Of a DNA stretch of 64,000 nucleotides, positions 8,886 to 16,092 are shown one piece after another. Positions within the stretch are counted from its first letter, which is position 1, and every line of letters begins with the position of its first letter. Under the pieces are notes generated by a model that had not been told where the DNA came from, ran no database searches, and saw nothing but the letters and a program-made list of their open reading frames with translations. The DNA comes from Sphingomonas sp. PP-CE-1G-424 (GTDB lineage Bacteria > Pseudomonadota > Alphaproteobacteria > Sphingomonadales > Sphingomonadaceae). A program made the position numbers and the translations under genes. The stretch is taken from the NCBI RefSeq assembly GCF_004341085.1, contig NZ_SLXW01000008.1, positions 1-64,000 of the forward strand, read 5' to 3'.

Positions 8886-9731
8886 TTATGCCGTCGCGGC
8901 CGGGACTGCGGCGAGCGCGGGGGACGGGAGCGCCTCCACCGTGGGCCGCGAGAGCAGATAGCCCTGGCAGAGGCGGACGCCGATCTCCCGTAGCGTCCGC
9001 AATTCCGCCGCGGTCTCGATCCCCTCGGCGATACAGCGGATGCCGAGGTCCTCGGCCATGCGGACGACGCTCGCGACGATCGTCCGGCGCGAGGCCGAGC
9101 TGTCGATCCCGCGGATCAGCGCCATGTCGATCTTCAGCATGTCGGGTCGCAGGTCGGCGAGCAGCCCGAGCCCCGCATAGCCGGCGCCGAAATCGTCGAT
9201 CGCGGTGGTGAAGCCGCGCGCCTGATACGCCTCGATGATGTGGCGGACATGCGCGACGTCGACCATCTGCTCGTTCTCGGTGAATTCGAACATCAGCCGG
9301 CCGGGGTCGAACCCGACGCGGCGGGCCGCCGACAGCGACGCGCGGATGCACGCGTTCGGCTCGTAGACGGCGTTGGGCATGAAGTTGATCGACAGCTTCG
9401 CGTCGCCATCGGCGGCGAAGAGCGACCCCGCGAGTTCGATCGCCTTGACCCGGCACGCCTGGTCGAACTTGTAGATCATGTCGGGCTCGATGCCGGACAG
9501 CACCTCGCCCGCCGACTGGCCTTCCGTCCCACGCACCAGCGCCTCGTAGGCGAAGATCGATCCGGTCCGGATATCGACGATCGGCTGGAATGCCATCGTA
9601 ATCGCGGTCCTGAGCGGCGCGCCGGTCCGGCATCCCTGGCAGGTGGCGAGTGCGGCGACGGGAGTGGCGGCGGGTGCGGGGACGGGGGTGGCGGCCGCGG
9701 CATCGGCCGGCGTGATCGGTGAATGCATCAT
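8886..9731 (-). CDS. EAL-domain cyclic di-GMP phosphodiesterase
   Basis: This 281-residue stand-alone EAL protein degrades c-di-GMP to pGpG. The EAL triad is at residues 63-65 in AYEALVRG. The other catalytic and metal-binding positions are present: INFMPNA, FEFTENE, AIDDFGAGYA, LKIDMALI and AEGIET. That implies an active enzyme. The N-terminus is Ala/Pro-rich with a CxxC (CQGC, 31-34) and has no recognisable sensor. The ATG at 9731 overlaps the ligase stop (ATGA), making this the last gene of the operon that starts with the PYP-like gene. Confidence 0.88.
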   Translation of the reverse strand: MMHSPITPADAAAATPVPAPAATPVAALATCQGCRTGAPLRTAITMAFQPIVDIRTGSIFAYEALVRGTEGQSAGEVLSGIEPDMIYKFDQACRVKAIELAGSLFAADGDAKLSINFMPNAVYEPNACIRASLSAARRVGFDPGRLMFEFTENEQMVDVAHVRHIIEAYQARGFTTAIDDFGAGYAGLGLLADLRPDMLKIDMALIRGIDSSASRRTIVASVVRMAEDLGIRCIAEGIETAAELRTLREIGVRLCQGYLLSRPTVEALPSPALAAVPAATA

Positions 9732-10909
9732 GCCCAGTCTTCCAGTTTTCCCATCGCGTTGCGCGGCAGGGCGGGGCCGAAGCGCAAGCTCTTCAGGCGT
9801 TCGGGATCGGTCAGGCGAGGCGCGACCAGCTGATCGATGCGGGCCGCCAGCAGGACGGTATCCTGGTGCTCGGTCGGCACGACGAAGGCCTTCAGTCGCC
9901 CGTTGACGTGCAGCCGCACCGCGGCGTCGGCGACTCCGTCGACCGACCGCAACACCCGTGCGATACGCTCCGGCCAGACATTGTGGCCGGCGACCTGGAC
10001 CGCGCCGTCACGCCGGCCGATCGGCCGCAGCGTGCGTTCGCCGATCCGCTCGATATGGTCGGGCAGGTCGAAACGGCGGCCAGTGCGGTCGACGAGCCGC
10101 CAATCGCCTTCGCCGTCGGGGAGCAACTGCCAGCGCGGCAGCAGATCGTACGCGGGCGCGGTCGCCGTGGTGGGGGCGTCGCGCAGCGCGATGCCGCCCG
10201 TTTCCGAGGCGCCATAGATATCGACCAGTCGCGACAGTCCCGACGCCAGCAGCCCCGTCGCGACGTCGTCATCGAGCGATCCGCCCGAGCTGACGCCGAC
10301 GATATCCTCGGGAAACCGACGGATCAGACGCCGCAGCGCCTGCCACTGGTCGGGCACCGCGACGACGAGGTCCCCCGCGGCGAGGCCCAGTGGCGTGCCG
10401 ATCGTGCGGACGACGACCGGTACGCCCAGCGCATCCGGGAGGAGACAGGTCCAGACGATCCCGTACAGATGATGCGCCGGCACCAGCGCGACCACCCGGC
10501 GGCGGCTTGCGAACCGGCCTGCGAAAAACGCGGCTTCGTCGAGCAGGTCGGCGACGACATGGACGCAGGGGCGCGGGTGACCGGTCGACCCCGACGTGAC
10601 GACCGTCATCCGGCCATTGCCCGAGGCGTGCGCGTGCAGGATCCAGTCGACCCAGGCGCCGACGGTGCGCGGCGGACCGTCGCTCAGCACGCTGTCGTCG
10701 AGGTCGAACGCCTCGGCCAGCGCACCGAGCGCGCCGAGCTGTTCCATCGAATCCAGCCCGAGTCCCGCGTCGTCGATCGGCATGGAGTCGAGCCAGTCCT
10801 CGGGCGAGATTGGCCGGGAGTCGCTATCGCGCAGGCGACGCAGTTCGGCGGCGACGACCGCACAGGCGATGCGGTGCGCCCCAGCGCGCTGCAATCGGGG
10901 CGCCGTCAC
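9728..10909 (-). CDS. pcl: Adenylate-forming ligase of the PYP-activation (coumarate-CoA ligase) type
   Basis: This 393-residue enzyme is much shorter than plant-type 4-coumarate ligases (~540). The adenylation core has VVTSGSTGHPRP (P-loop), SSGGSLDDD, DIYGASETGG, RRDGAVQVAGHNV and LPRNAMGKLE (C-terminal lysine). Ahead of it, residues ~20-85 resemble an acyl-carrier fold with LGLDSMEQLGALG at the usual Ser position. Such short ligases are known from photoactive yellow protein loci, where they activate p-coumarate for chromophore attachment. A PYP-like gene starts this operon, which supports that role. A GTG start at 10909 overlaps the cyclase stop (GTGA). A fatty-acid or aryl-acid ligase is the alternative. 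Confidence 0.7.
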   Translation of the reverse strand: MTAPRLQRAGAHRIACAVVAAELRRLRDSDSRPISPEDWLDSMPIDDAGLGLDSMEQLGALGALAEAFDLDDSVLSDGPPRTVGAWVDWILHAHASGNGRMTVVTSGSTGHPRPCVHVVADLLDEAAFFAGRFASRRRVVALVPAHHLYGIVWTCLLPDALGVPVVVRTIGTPLGLAAGDLVVAVPDQWQALRRLIRRFPEDIVGVSSGGSLDDDVATGLLASGLSRLVDIYGASETGGIALRDAPTTATAPAYDLLPRWQLLPDGEGDWRLVDRTGRRFDLPDHIERIGERTLRPIGRRDGAVQVAGHNVWPERIARVLRSVDGVADAAVRLHVNGRLKAFVVPTEHQDTVLLAARIDQLVAPRLTDPERLKSLRFGPALPRNAMGKLEDWA

Positions 10910-12195
10910 GCGGCGCAGGCTTGGCGATGACAGACCTGATTCCGTCCGGCATGCTTGGCGGCGTAGAGACGCTTGTCGGCGAGCGCGATGAGCGCGTCGA
11001 TCGACCCGTCGGCCTCGTCCAGCGTCGCACACCCCAGGCTGGCGGTGACGGTCAACGGCCCGCTCGGCGTTTCGACTTCGAGCGCGGCGATGGTCGTGCG
11101 CATCTGTTCGGCGAGCAGCACCGCCTGGTCCTTGGCATAGCGCGGCAGGAGGACGCCGAACTCCTCGCCGCCCAGTCGCGCGAAGATACCGCGCGGCGGC
11201 AGCAGCAGCTTGCAGGCGTCGGCGACGCGGCACAACAGCGTGTCGCCGACCGGGTGGCCATAGGTATCGTTGACCGTCTTGAAGTGATCGAGATCCATCA
11301 CGACCAGCGACAGCGACTGCCGCAATTCGCGCCAGTGGGTCAGCTCGCGCTCCATCACCTGGCCGAAATAGCGCCGGTTCGATGCGCCGGTCAGATGGTC
11401 GCAGGTCAGCAGCCGGCGCATGTCCTCGGCGGCCTCGCCACCGCGCGGCACGTCGCGCAAGACGACCGAGAAACCGGACGGGCGCAGATCGTCGGGGCCC
11501 GACCTTGCGACGACGAGGCGCTGGCACCAATAGCGCTCGCCGTCGGCGCGCTGCTGCCAGCCCTCCTGCAGATGCCACCCCTCGCGCGTTGCGATCACCA
11601 GCTGCTCGTCGAGCCGCAGGTCGCCACCAGGCGCATCGGTGTTCAGGATGTCGGTGAGATCGCGGCCGATCACGTCGGCGGCCGGATGCCCGGTCTGGCG
11701 CGTGAAGCAGGCATCGGCGGACTCGATCCGGCCGTCCGGGGTGATCGTCAGCGCGGCATAGTCGTTGACGCCGTCGAGCATCGTCGCGAACCAGGTGTTC
11801 GCCTGGCGCAGGCGCTCCTCCTGGACGACCTGCTGGCTGATATCCGCCAACGTCGCCATCAGCCGGTTCGCGCCCAGCTTGACCAGCGTACAGGCGAGCA
11901 CCTTCGCCGGCACGGCGTGCCGACGCGCGCCGAGGTCGACGAAGATGCGGTGACCGTCGCAGATCCGCCCCGTCGCGGGCGCAAACGCGGCGACGATGCT
12001 GCGCAACTCCGGCGCGTGCTGTTCGAACGCCGCAAACAGGTTGCCGGGATCGCGCGGCCCCGCGAGCGGCAGCAGATGCTGCATCGCGTGCGGGTTCATC
12101 ATCCCGATCTCGCCGGTGGCATCGCATTCGATCAGCCCGACCGGGCAGGCATACAGGAACTCGAGAAGCTGTTCCTCGCTGGACGTGTCGCTCAT
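10906..12195 (-). CDS. PAS-PAS-GGDEF diguanylate cyclase
   Basis: This 429-residue sensor cyclase makes c-di-GMP. A first PAS-like region (about 1-110, starting SSEEQLLEFLYACPVGLIEC) and a second (about 120-250, YAALTITPDGRIESADACF) precede the GGDEF domain (about 265-425). The active site is ARLGGEEFGVLLP, and DLDHFKTVNDTYGHPVGD is intact. The usual RxxD inhibitory site before GGEEF is missing (the text there is PPRGIF), so product inhibition is probably weak. There is no membrane segment. I chose the ATG at 12195, ten bases after the PYP-like stop; an upstream start would overlap that gene. Confidence 0.87.
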   Translation of the reverse strand: MSDTSSEEQLLEFLYACPVGLIECDATGEIGMMNPHAMQHLLPLAGPRDPGNLFAAFEQHAPELRSIVAAFAPATGRICDGHRIFVDLGARRHAVPAKVLACTLVKLGANRLMATLADISQQVVQEERLRQANTWFATMLDGVNDYAALTITPDGRIESADACFTRQTGHPAADVIGRDLTDILNTDAPGGDLRLDEQLVIATREGWHLQEGWQQRADGERYWCQRLVVARSGPDDLRPSGFSVVLRDVPRGGEAAEDMRRLLTCDHLTGASNRRYFGQVMERELTHWRELRQSLSLVVMDLDHFKTVNDTYGHPVGDTLLCRVADACKLLLPPRGIFARLGGEEFGVLLPRYAKDQAVLLAEQMRTTIAALEVETPSGPLTVTASLGCATLDEADGSIDALIALADKRLYAAKHAGRNQVCHRQACAA

Positions 12196-12205
12196 GATCG
12201 CGGTC

Positions 12206-12574
12206 TTACCGTGCGATGAGGATGTAACGGCGTGGCGTGCCGGCACTGGCGAGCAGGCGCAGGCGCACGCGCGTCGGGCGCATCCGCAAGGTCAGGACAT
12301 AGGGCACGATCTCGTCGATTTCGGGCTCGTCCTCGAACCGCTGGGCGACCATGAAGTTGTTCATGCACTGCCCGACCGCGTCGAAGAACGGCACGCCGAG
12401 GACCGCGGCAGGATCGAGCCCCGCCATGCGCGCTTCGGTCGCGCTGTAGACCTGGACGATCGTGTCCGCGCCGAAGCCGACCACCCCGAACGGCAGGGTA
12501 TCGCGCGCGTCCGCGCTCATCGCTTCGAGGTCGCGCAGGGCAACCGTTTCAAAACCCGACTCATTTGGCGACAC
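12206..12574 (-). CDS. Photoactive yellow protein-like PAS protein
   Basis: This 122-residue single PAS domain is close to the 125 of Halorhodospira PYP. The chromophore-site residues line up without gaps: Tyr43, Glu47 and Cys70 match PYP Tyr42, Glu46 and Cys69, with the same 23-residue spacing from Glu to Cys (YSATE ... FFDAVGQC). The later LRMRPTRVRL matches PYP QMTPTKVKV. Arg52 and Thr50 of PYP are Leu and Ala here, so the photocycle may differ. It starts at GTG 12574 behind GGGAG and is the first gene of the operon. It could instead be a non-chromophoric PAS relative, but the adjacent PYP-type ligase argues for a bound coumaroyl group. Confidence 0.7.
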   Translation of the reverse strand: MSPNESGFETVALRDLEAMSADARDTLPFGVVGFGADTIVQVYSATEARMAGLDPAAVLGVPFFDAVGQCMNNFMVAQRFEDEPEIDEIVPYVLTLRMRPTRVRLRLLASAGTPRRYILIAR

Positions 12575-12640
12575 GGCTGTAACTCCCTTACAACCGGCTT
12601 ATGCCTCCGAGAGCGTTAAGCATCGGCTAAAATGGCGCGC

Positions 12641-12685
12641 GATCCGGCGGGCTTGATCCGGCGGTATCGATCGCGATCCGGCGGG
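12641..12685. promoter_or_regulatory. Three direct copies of GATCCGGCGG in a divergent promoter region
   Basis: The decamer GATCCGGCGG occurs at 12641, 12655 and 12675. It lies in the 212-base space between the divergently transcribed PYP-like operon and the small membrane protein gene. Spacings are 14 and 20 bases. Such arrays can be activator or repressor sites, but no matching regulator is encoded alongside. Confidence 0.35.
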
Positions 12686-12786
12686 GGCTGTCTCGCCGCT
12701 ATGCCGGCACTATGCGAAGGGCGGAAAACGATCTCGAAATGCTACGGCGCGCGCGATAGCTGGAGGCCCACGAAGGGATTTGTGGC

Positions 12787-13131
12787 ATGGCAGCGTGGCA
12801 TCGAGACTGGCGGACCGACCTTGGTCTTCGCGGGGCGGGGGTGATCCTGTGCGCGGTGGCGTATCTGGCGATCGCGCAACTGTTGGCGCTGTGCCTGTCG
12901 TCACGCGGCGGCGAAATCCTCGCGCATGGATCGGTGGTGTATGGACCCGCGACGTTTGCGCTGGCGGCGGTCGGGTTCCTCGGCACCAGCGCGGGCAGCG
13001 TCCTTGTCCTGTGCGGCACGCATATCTTCGACGAGATCGTCATCAGCGCGCGGTGGCGGGTCAGCCGCATGCCGCACGATCGAGCCGGTGAGTTGCGCAA
13101 CTCCGATCAGGTTTATGAGAATCTGGTCTGA
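12787..13131 (+). CDS. Small membrane protein of unknown function
   Basis: This 114-residue protein has two predicted membrane helices (about residues 14-36, GAGVILCAVAYLAIAQLL, and 52-74, around FALAAVGFLGTSAGS) and a soluble C-terminal tail ending DQVYENLV. Its ATG at 12787 follows AGGGATTTGTGGC. It is divergent from the PYP-like operon and shares that promoter region, so the two may be co-regulated. I do not recognise a family. Confidence 0.6.
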   Translation: MAAWHRDWRTDLGLRGAGVILCAVAYLAIAQLLALCLSSRGGEILAHGSVVYGPATFALAAVGFLGTSAGSVLVLCGTHIFDEIVISARWRVSRMPHDRAGELRNSDQVYENLV

Positions 13132-13435
13132 AGGCTGCCTCGAACGCGCAACCATCCGATTTCGGCTTATGAGGCGCGCGTACGGGCAGATGGGCCAAGT
13201 CCTACTCGGTAAGGCGCGCGCCGACGGCGGCGAACAGGGTCAAAAACCCAGAACCAGTGAAGCCCTCTCGGTTTTCAACGACATAGGCAGCGATAGCCGA
13301 TCTCGCGCTGCCGCCGCCTTTCCCGCAGCGGTCAAGAATTAGGACGGCCGATCAACGGCGCCCAAAGGTGGGATTGGGAGAGGAAAGCGGACGGGCCGCT
13401 TTAGCGAAAATCGGGCGGTAAGCCGACATTCGTGT
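13132..13435. other. Intergenic with a palindrome and one copy of the island motif
   Basis: No gene was recognised. It contains the dyad-like AAAGCGGACGGGCCGCTTT (13384-13402), echoed at 15330-15347, and a copy of the dispersed motif TCGGGCGGTAAGCCGACATT (13411-13430) that recurs between the small genes downstream. Confidence 0.4.
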
Positions 13436-13774
13436 TCACTCTACATCGCTATATTCTTCCAATAACTGGATCGTATTCCCCCGGTAACAGTAAATCGGAA
13501 CTCCTCCGACGCCACCCTTCAACCTCAACTGAATGCAAGTTTTTTTGGGGAAAGAAATATAACGGGGGTATCGGTTCAACATTGCCGTTGATGGCGTCTC
13601 GTGCACCTTCGTCGCCCACCGCTGAGCGGCATCCTGTGCCTGTGCGATTGACCCGTTCCAACTAGGCAACCGCCTCTCACGCTCAAGCGCACGCCATTCA
13701 CCCGTCTCAAAACCAATCGCAAATGTGCCTACGATCGCAAGTGAGGCGAGGATGACCTTGGATGCCCTGTTCAT
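13436..13774 (-). CDS. Hypothetical protein with N-terminal membrane anchor
   Basis: This 112-residue protein begins MNRASKVILASLAIVGTFAIG, a signal anchor or uncleaved signal sequence. It is followed by a periplasmic part containing two cysteines (KKTCIQLRLKGG and PIYCYRGN) that could pair. I know no family. GC content is lower than in the neighbours, and the gene belongs to an island of small unknown genes that suggests foreign origin. Confidence 0.5.
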   Translation of the reverse strand: MNRASKVILASLAIVGTFAIGFETGEWRALERERRLPSWNGSIAQAQDAAQRWATKVHETPSTAMLNRYPRYISFPKKTCIQLRLKGGVGGVPIYCYRGNTIQLLEEYSDVE

Positions 13775-13880
13775 GAAAGCATGAGAGCATTTTTAATGTC
13801 CGTTTCCAAGCTCACTATAAATGTTCACGAACGGCGACAATTGGGCGGAAGCGGAATGGTCGGAATGGAGAGGGAAGCGG

Positions 13881-14242
13881 TCATAGAAGAGTGAGCCGGT
13901 CGATTGCCGCCCTCATGTCATCAATTGTGGGTTGGTCGAGGTCGGCCATCTCGACCAACCAAATCGCCTCGTTCACAACATCGTCACCAAACTCAAAATC
14001 ACCAAAAATGATGCAGGTGGCTGCATAGTTGGCGATTTCGACGCTCAGTCCCTGTCCAGCAACAGCTTCCAGCAACTGTCGCGCATGACGATGGTGTCCG
14101 GTCCGGGGGTGATGAAAATGCGCCCCTCACCAGTCTGATTGCACGCCAGATTACACGCCCTGACTTCGTCGGCCACTTCGTCACCAAATTGTTCGGGCGT
14201 AAGTCTGCCTTCCAAAAAGGCCACGAGTGAAGCGTGTTCCAT
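13881..14242 (-). pseudogene. Small unknown gene, apparently frameshifted
   Basis: Two protein-like halves lie in different minus-strand frames. The first runs from ATG 14242 (MEHASLVAFLEGRLTPEQFG ... PGPDTIVMRD). The second runs to 13881 (LLEAVAGQGLSVEIANYA ... DMRAAIDRL). They meet at about 14075-14090, where a single-base indel would join them into one ~120-residue acidic protein. The second half has no good start of its own (only TTG). Either the gene is broken or the sequence has an error here. Confidence 0.45.
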
Positions 14243-14320
14243 TTCGATCAGATTAGCGACTTACCTAATGACCGCAATTGGGTGTTTTGCGACAACGATG
14301 CGGATGCGGTATCGTTGATC

Positions 14321-14390
14321 GTCAGCGTAGCTCAATTGGCGGGAGCACCGGTCACAGCCGGAGGTTGCGGGTTCGAGTCCTGCCGCTGGC
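14321..14390 (+). pseudogene. tRNA-like relic with a shortened anticodon arm
   Basis: The acceptor stem (GTCAGCG/CGCTGGC), D arm (GCTC/GAGC), variable loop AGGTT and T arm (GCGGGTTCGAGTCCTGC) are all intact. The anticodon arm is only CCGG-TCACAG-CCGG, three bases short, with a six-base loop and no clear anticodon. It is 70 nt instead of 73, and no CCA follows directly. This looks like a tRNA pseudogene or an attachment-site duplicate. Confidence 0.6.
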
Positions 14391-14467
14391 GATCCAGCCT
14401 GAACGATCGTCTGCAATTGGGAAGCGCAATCGGACTGGGGAACGGCAAAGATTGGGCGAAAGCGGAC

Positions 14468-14722
14468 CTATGGAGCAGTTTGAACCCATATTGCAGGAAC
14501 ATTGTATTCAGCGGCCCACCGCTCCGCTGCCGCCACGGCGTCGGCAAAGGCACCGTCATTCTCCGGCAGCGAGCCATAGCCGACCCACTCGCCGCTCGGG
14601 TTCCATGCAGCACCGGTCCCGAAGAACCGGCCATCGTCCGATGCCTCCACGATCAGCCACGGCTCGTCGTCGCCGCGATCCGGCATCTGCTCGCCGGGCG
14701 ATAGGTAGATGATCTTTGTCAT
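14468..14722 (-). CDS. Hypothetical protein
   Basis: This 84-residue acidic soluble protein starts MTKIIYLSPGEQMPDRGDDE. It contains LIVEASDDGRFFGTGAAWNP and ends in an amphipathic helix rich in Ala (AFADAVAAAERWAAEYNV). I prefer the ATG at 14722 to the longer frame from 14776, because similarity-like composition begins there. Family unknown. A copy of the island motif (14451-14470) overlaps its 3' end. Confidence 0.5.
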   Translation of the reverse strand: MTKIIYLSPGEQMPDRGDDEPWLIVEASDDGRFFGTGAAWNPSGEWVGYGSLPENDGAFADAVAAAERWAAEYNVPAIWVQTAP

Positions 14723-14785
14723 AACTCGGACAATGCCGCGCCTGTCGAACGTCCACAACTGGGCGGTAGCAGACATCGCCGAAAT

Positions 14786-14947
14786 CTATTGGCGGCGTCC
14801 GATCACGAACCCAAGTCCGGTCGCCAGCAGCACGGGAATGACAACGGCAATCCAGAGGTCAGCGCCTAGCGCCTTCAAGCCAAGATACATTGCGATGCCC
14901 AACACCGGGGCCGCATAGCGCCAGCGGTTAGCGCGAAGGTCTCCCAT
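14786..14947 (-). CDS. Small hydrophobic protein, unknown function
   Basis: The 53-residue form starts MGDLRANRWRYAAPVLGI at 14947. It has two likely membrane helices (YAAPVLGIAMYLGLKALG and LWIAVVIPVLLATGLGFVIG) and a basic tail GRRQ. A longer form from 14998 is possible. No family was recognised. It lies 63 bases downstream of the previous minus-strand gene's start, in the same orientation as its neighbours. Confidence 0.4.
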   Translation of the reverse strand: MGDLRANRWRYAAPVLGIAMYLGLKALGADLWIAVVIPVLLATGLGFVIGRRQ

Positions 14948-15123
14948 AAACGTGACACCTCGTCTCTGCACCGTCATTCTCCACGCCATCGCCAACACGC
15001 TTGTGCCTTCTCATAACCCGCCCGGCAATGTCCGAGATTAGGCGTTTTTAACGGCCCGTCATGCCTATGATAGGGAAGCGCTGCTAGCCGATCGCGCTGC
15101 TGACCGATCATCAGGACAGCGTC

Positions 15124-15312
15124 GTGGATGACCAGATGACCGAAGCCCAAGGCGATCTCCTAGGCAGCGTTATCGTGCTTCTCAGCACGGCCCTGCTGCT
15201 CGGCGCGGTGCACTTCGCCAGCACCGCCGTGGACAAGCGAAAAGTTCGATGGCTCACAACGCTGAGCGTCATACTGTCGATCGCAGGCGTGGCCATCGTT
15301 ATCGTTACATGA
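15124..15312 (+). CDS. Small membrane protein, unknown function
   Basis: This frame of 62 residues (GTG at 15124, or ATG at 15136) encodes two hydrophobic stretches, LLGSVIVLLSTALLLGAVHF and LTTLSVILSIAGVAIVIV. They are separated by a basic loop (DKRKVRW) and end at the C-terminus. This hairpin layout is plausible for a small inner-membrane protein. It is the only plus-strand gene in the island. Confidence 0.4.
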   Translation: MDDQMTEAQGDLLGSVIVLLSTALLLGAVHFASTAVDKRKVRWLTTLSVILSIAGVAIVIVT

Positions 15313-15359
15313 TGACCGCTTTTGGAAGGAAAGCGAACGGTCCGCTTCTGAGAAGCTTG

Positions 15360-15779
15360 TCAGTCATATGCCCGGTAGGGACGACCATGCCCACGTTCAT
15401 GAGCGGTCTGGTGAGGTAGCCGTGTTTCAAAGCGTTTAAGCTGTTTTAGATGATCGGGATCGAACCGAACCGCACGTCGCAACCAATATCGATAGGATTT
15501 AAGATCACCTCGATTGAAAGCGTCCATAGCGAGGTGTTGTGCGGCATACTCATAGCCGCCCCTATGCGCTCGATAATACAGGCCAGCCCTACTGAACCGA
15601 TCCGCAACTCGCCCCTCGATAGGGAAAGTATCGGCCAGCGTAACCATCGCCGAGAAGTCGCCATCCAAGGCTAGGTGCCATAAGATAGGCTCATACAGGC
15701 CGCATCGATGCACGTCTTTGATCGACCAATACCGCTTCCACAGGGCATCCCGTTTCACAGGACTTTTTCGCGCAATCAT
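15360..15779 (-). CDS. Hypothetical protein with TPR/Sel1-like helices
   Basis: This 139-residue basic protein has the text GLYEPILWHLALDGDFSAM and AAQHLAMDAFNRGDLKSYRYW. Its pattern of small-residue, paired helices resembles Sel1/TPR repeats. No signal peptide. It begins MIARKSPVKRDALWKRYW. GC content is lower than average. No function can be assigned. Confidence 0.45.
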   Translation of the reverse strand: MIARKSPVKRDALWKRYWSIKDVHRCGLYEPILWHLALDGDFSAMVTLADTFPIEGRVADRFSRAGLYYRAHRGGYEYAAQHLAMDAFNRGDLKSYRYWLRRAVRFDPDHLKQLKRFETRLPHQTAHERGHGRPYRAYD

Positions 15780-16092
15780 TCGCTCAAACTACACCGCAGG
15801 TTTGAGACCGCAACGTCCGCGTCTGAGACACCGAAAATCGACGCTGAATGACATCAAATGGGCGAAAGCGACATTGATATCCTCATCGTGCGGTCGCTCC
15901 GAGCAATGCTGCTTGCGGCAATCGGGTCGGCGTGTCGTTTCGGATCGTAAGGGTGACGTGCTGGATTATGCGAGGCATAAGCCGCCGCATGACCAGTATG
16001 ATCGCCGTCGATAGTCCGGCTTCCGCGCCTGCTCCCGCGTCAGTCGCAATGTCGGTCGCCGAGTTAAGCGCGGAATCGGTGAGGGCCCGACC
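15780..16092. other. Intergenic before the ClC gene
   Basis: This spacer holds one copy of the island motif (15856-15875). A 45-codon plus-strand frame (from ATG 15969) overlaps the start of the ClC gene in another frame and has a low-complexity Ala/Pro/Ser composition. I do not call it a gene. Confidence 0.35.
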
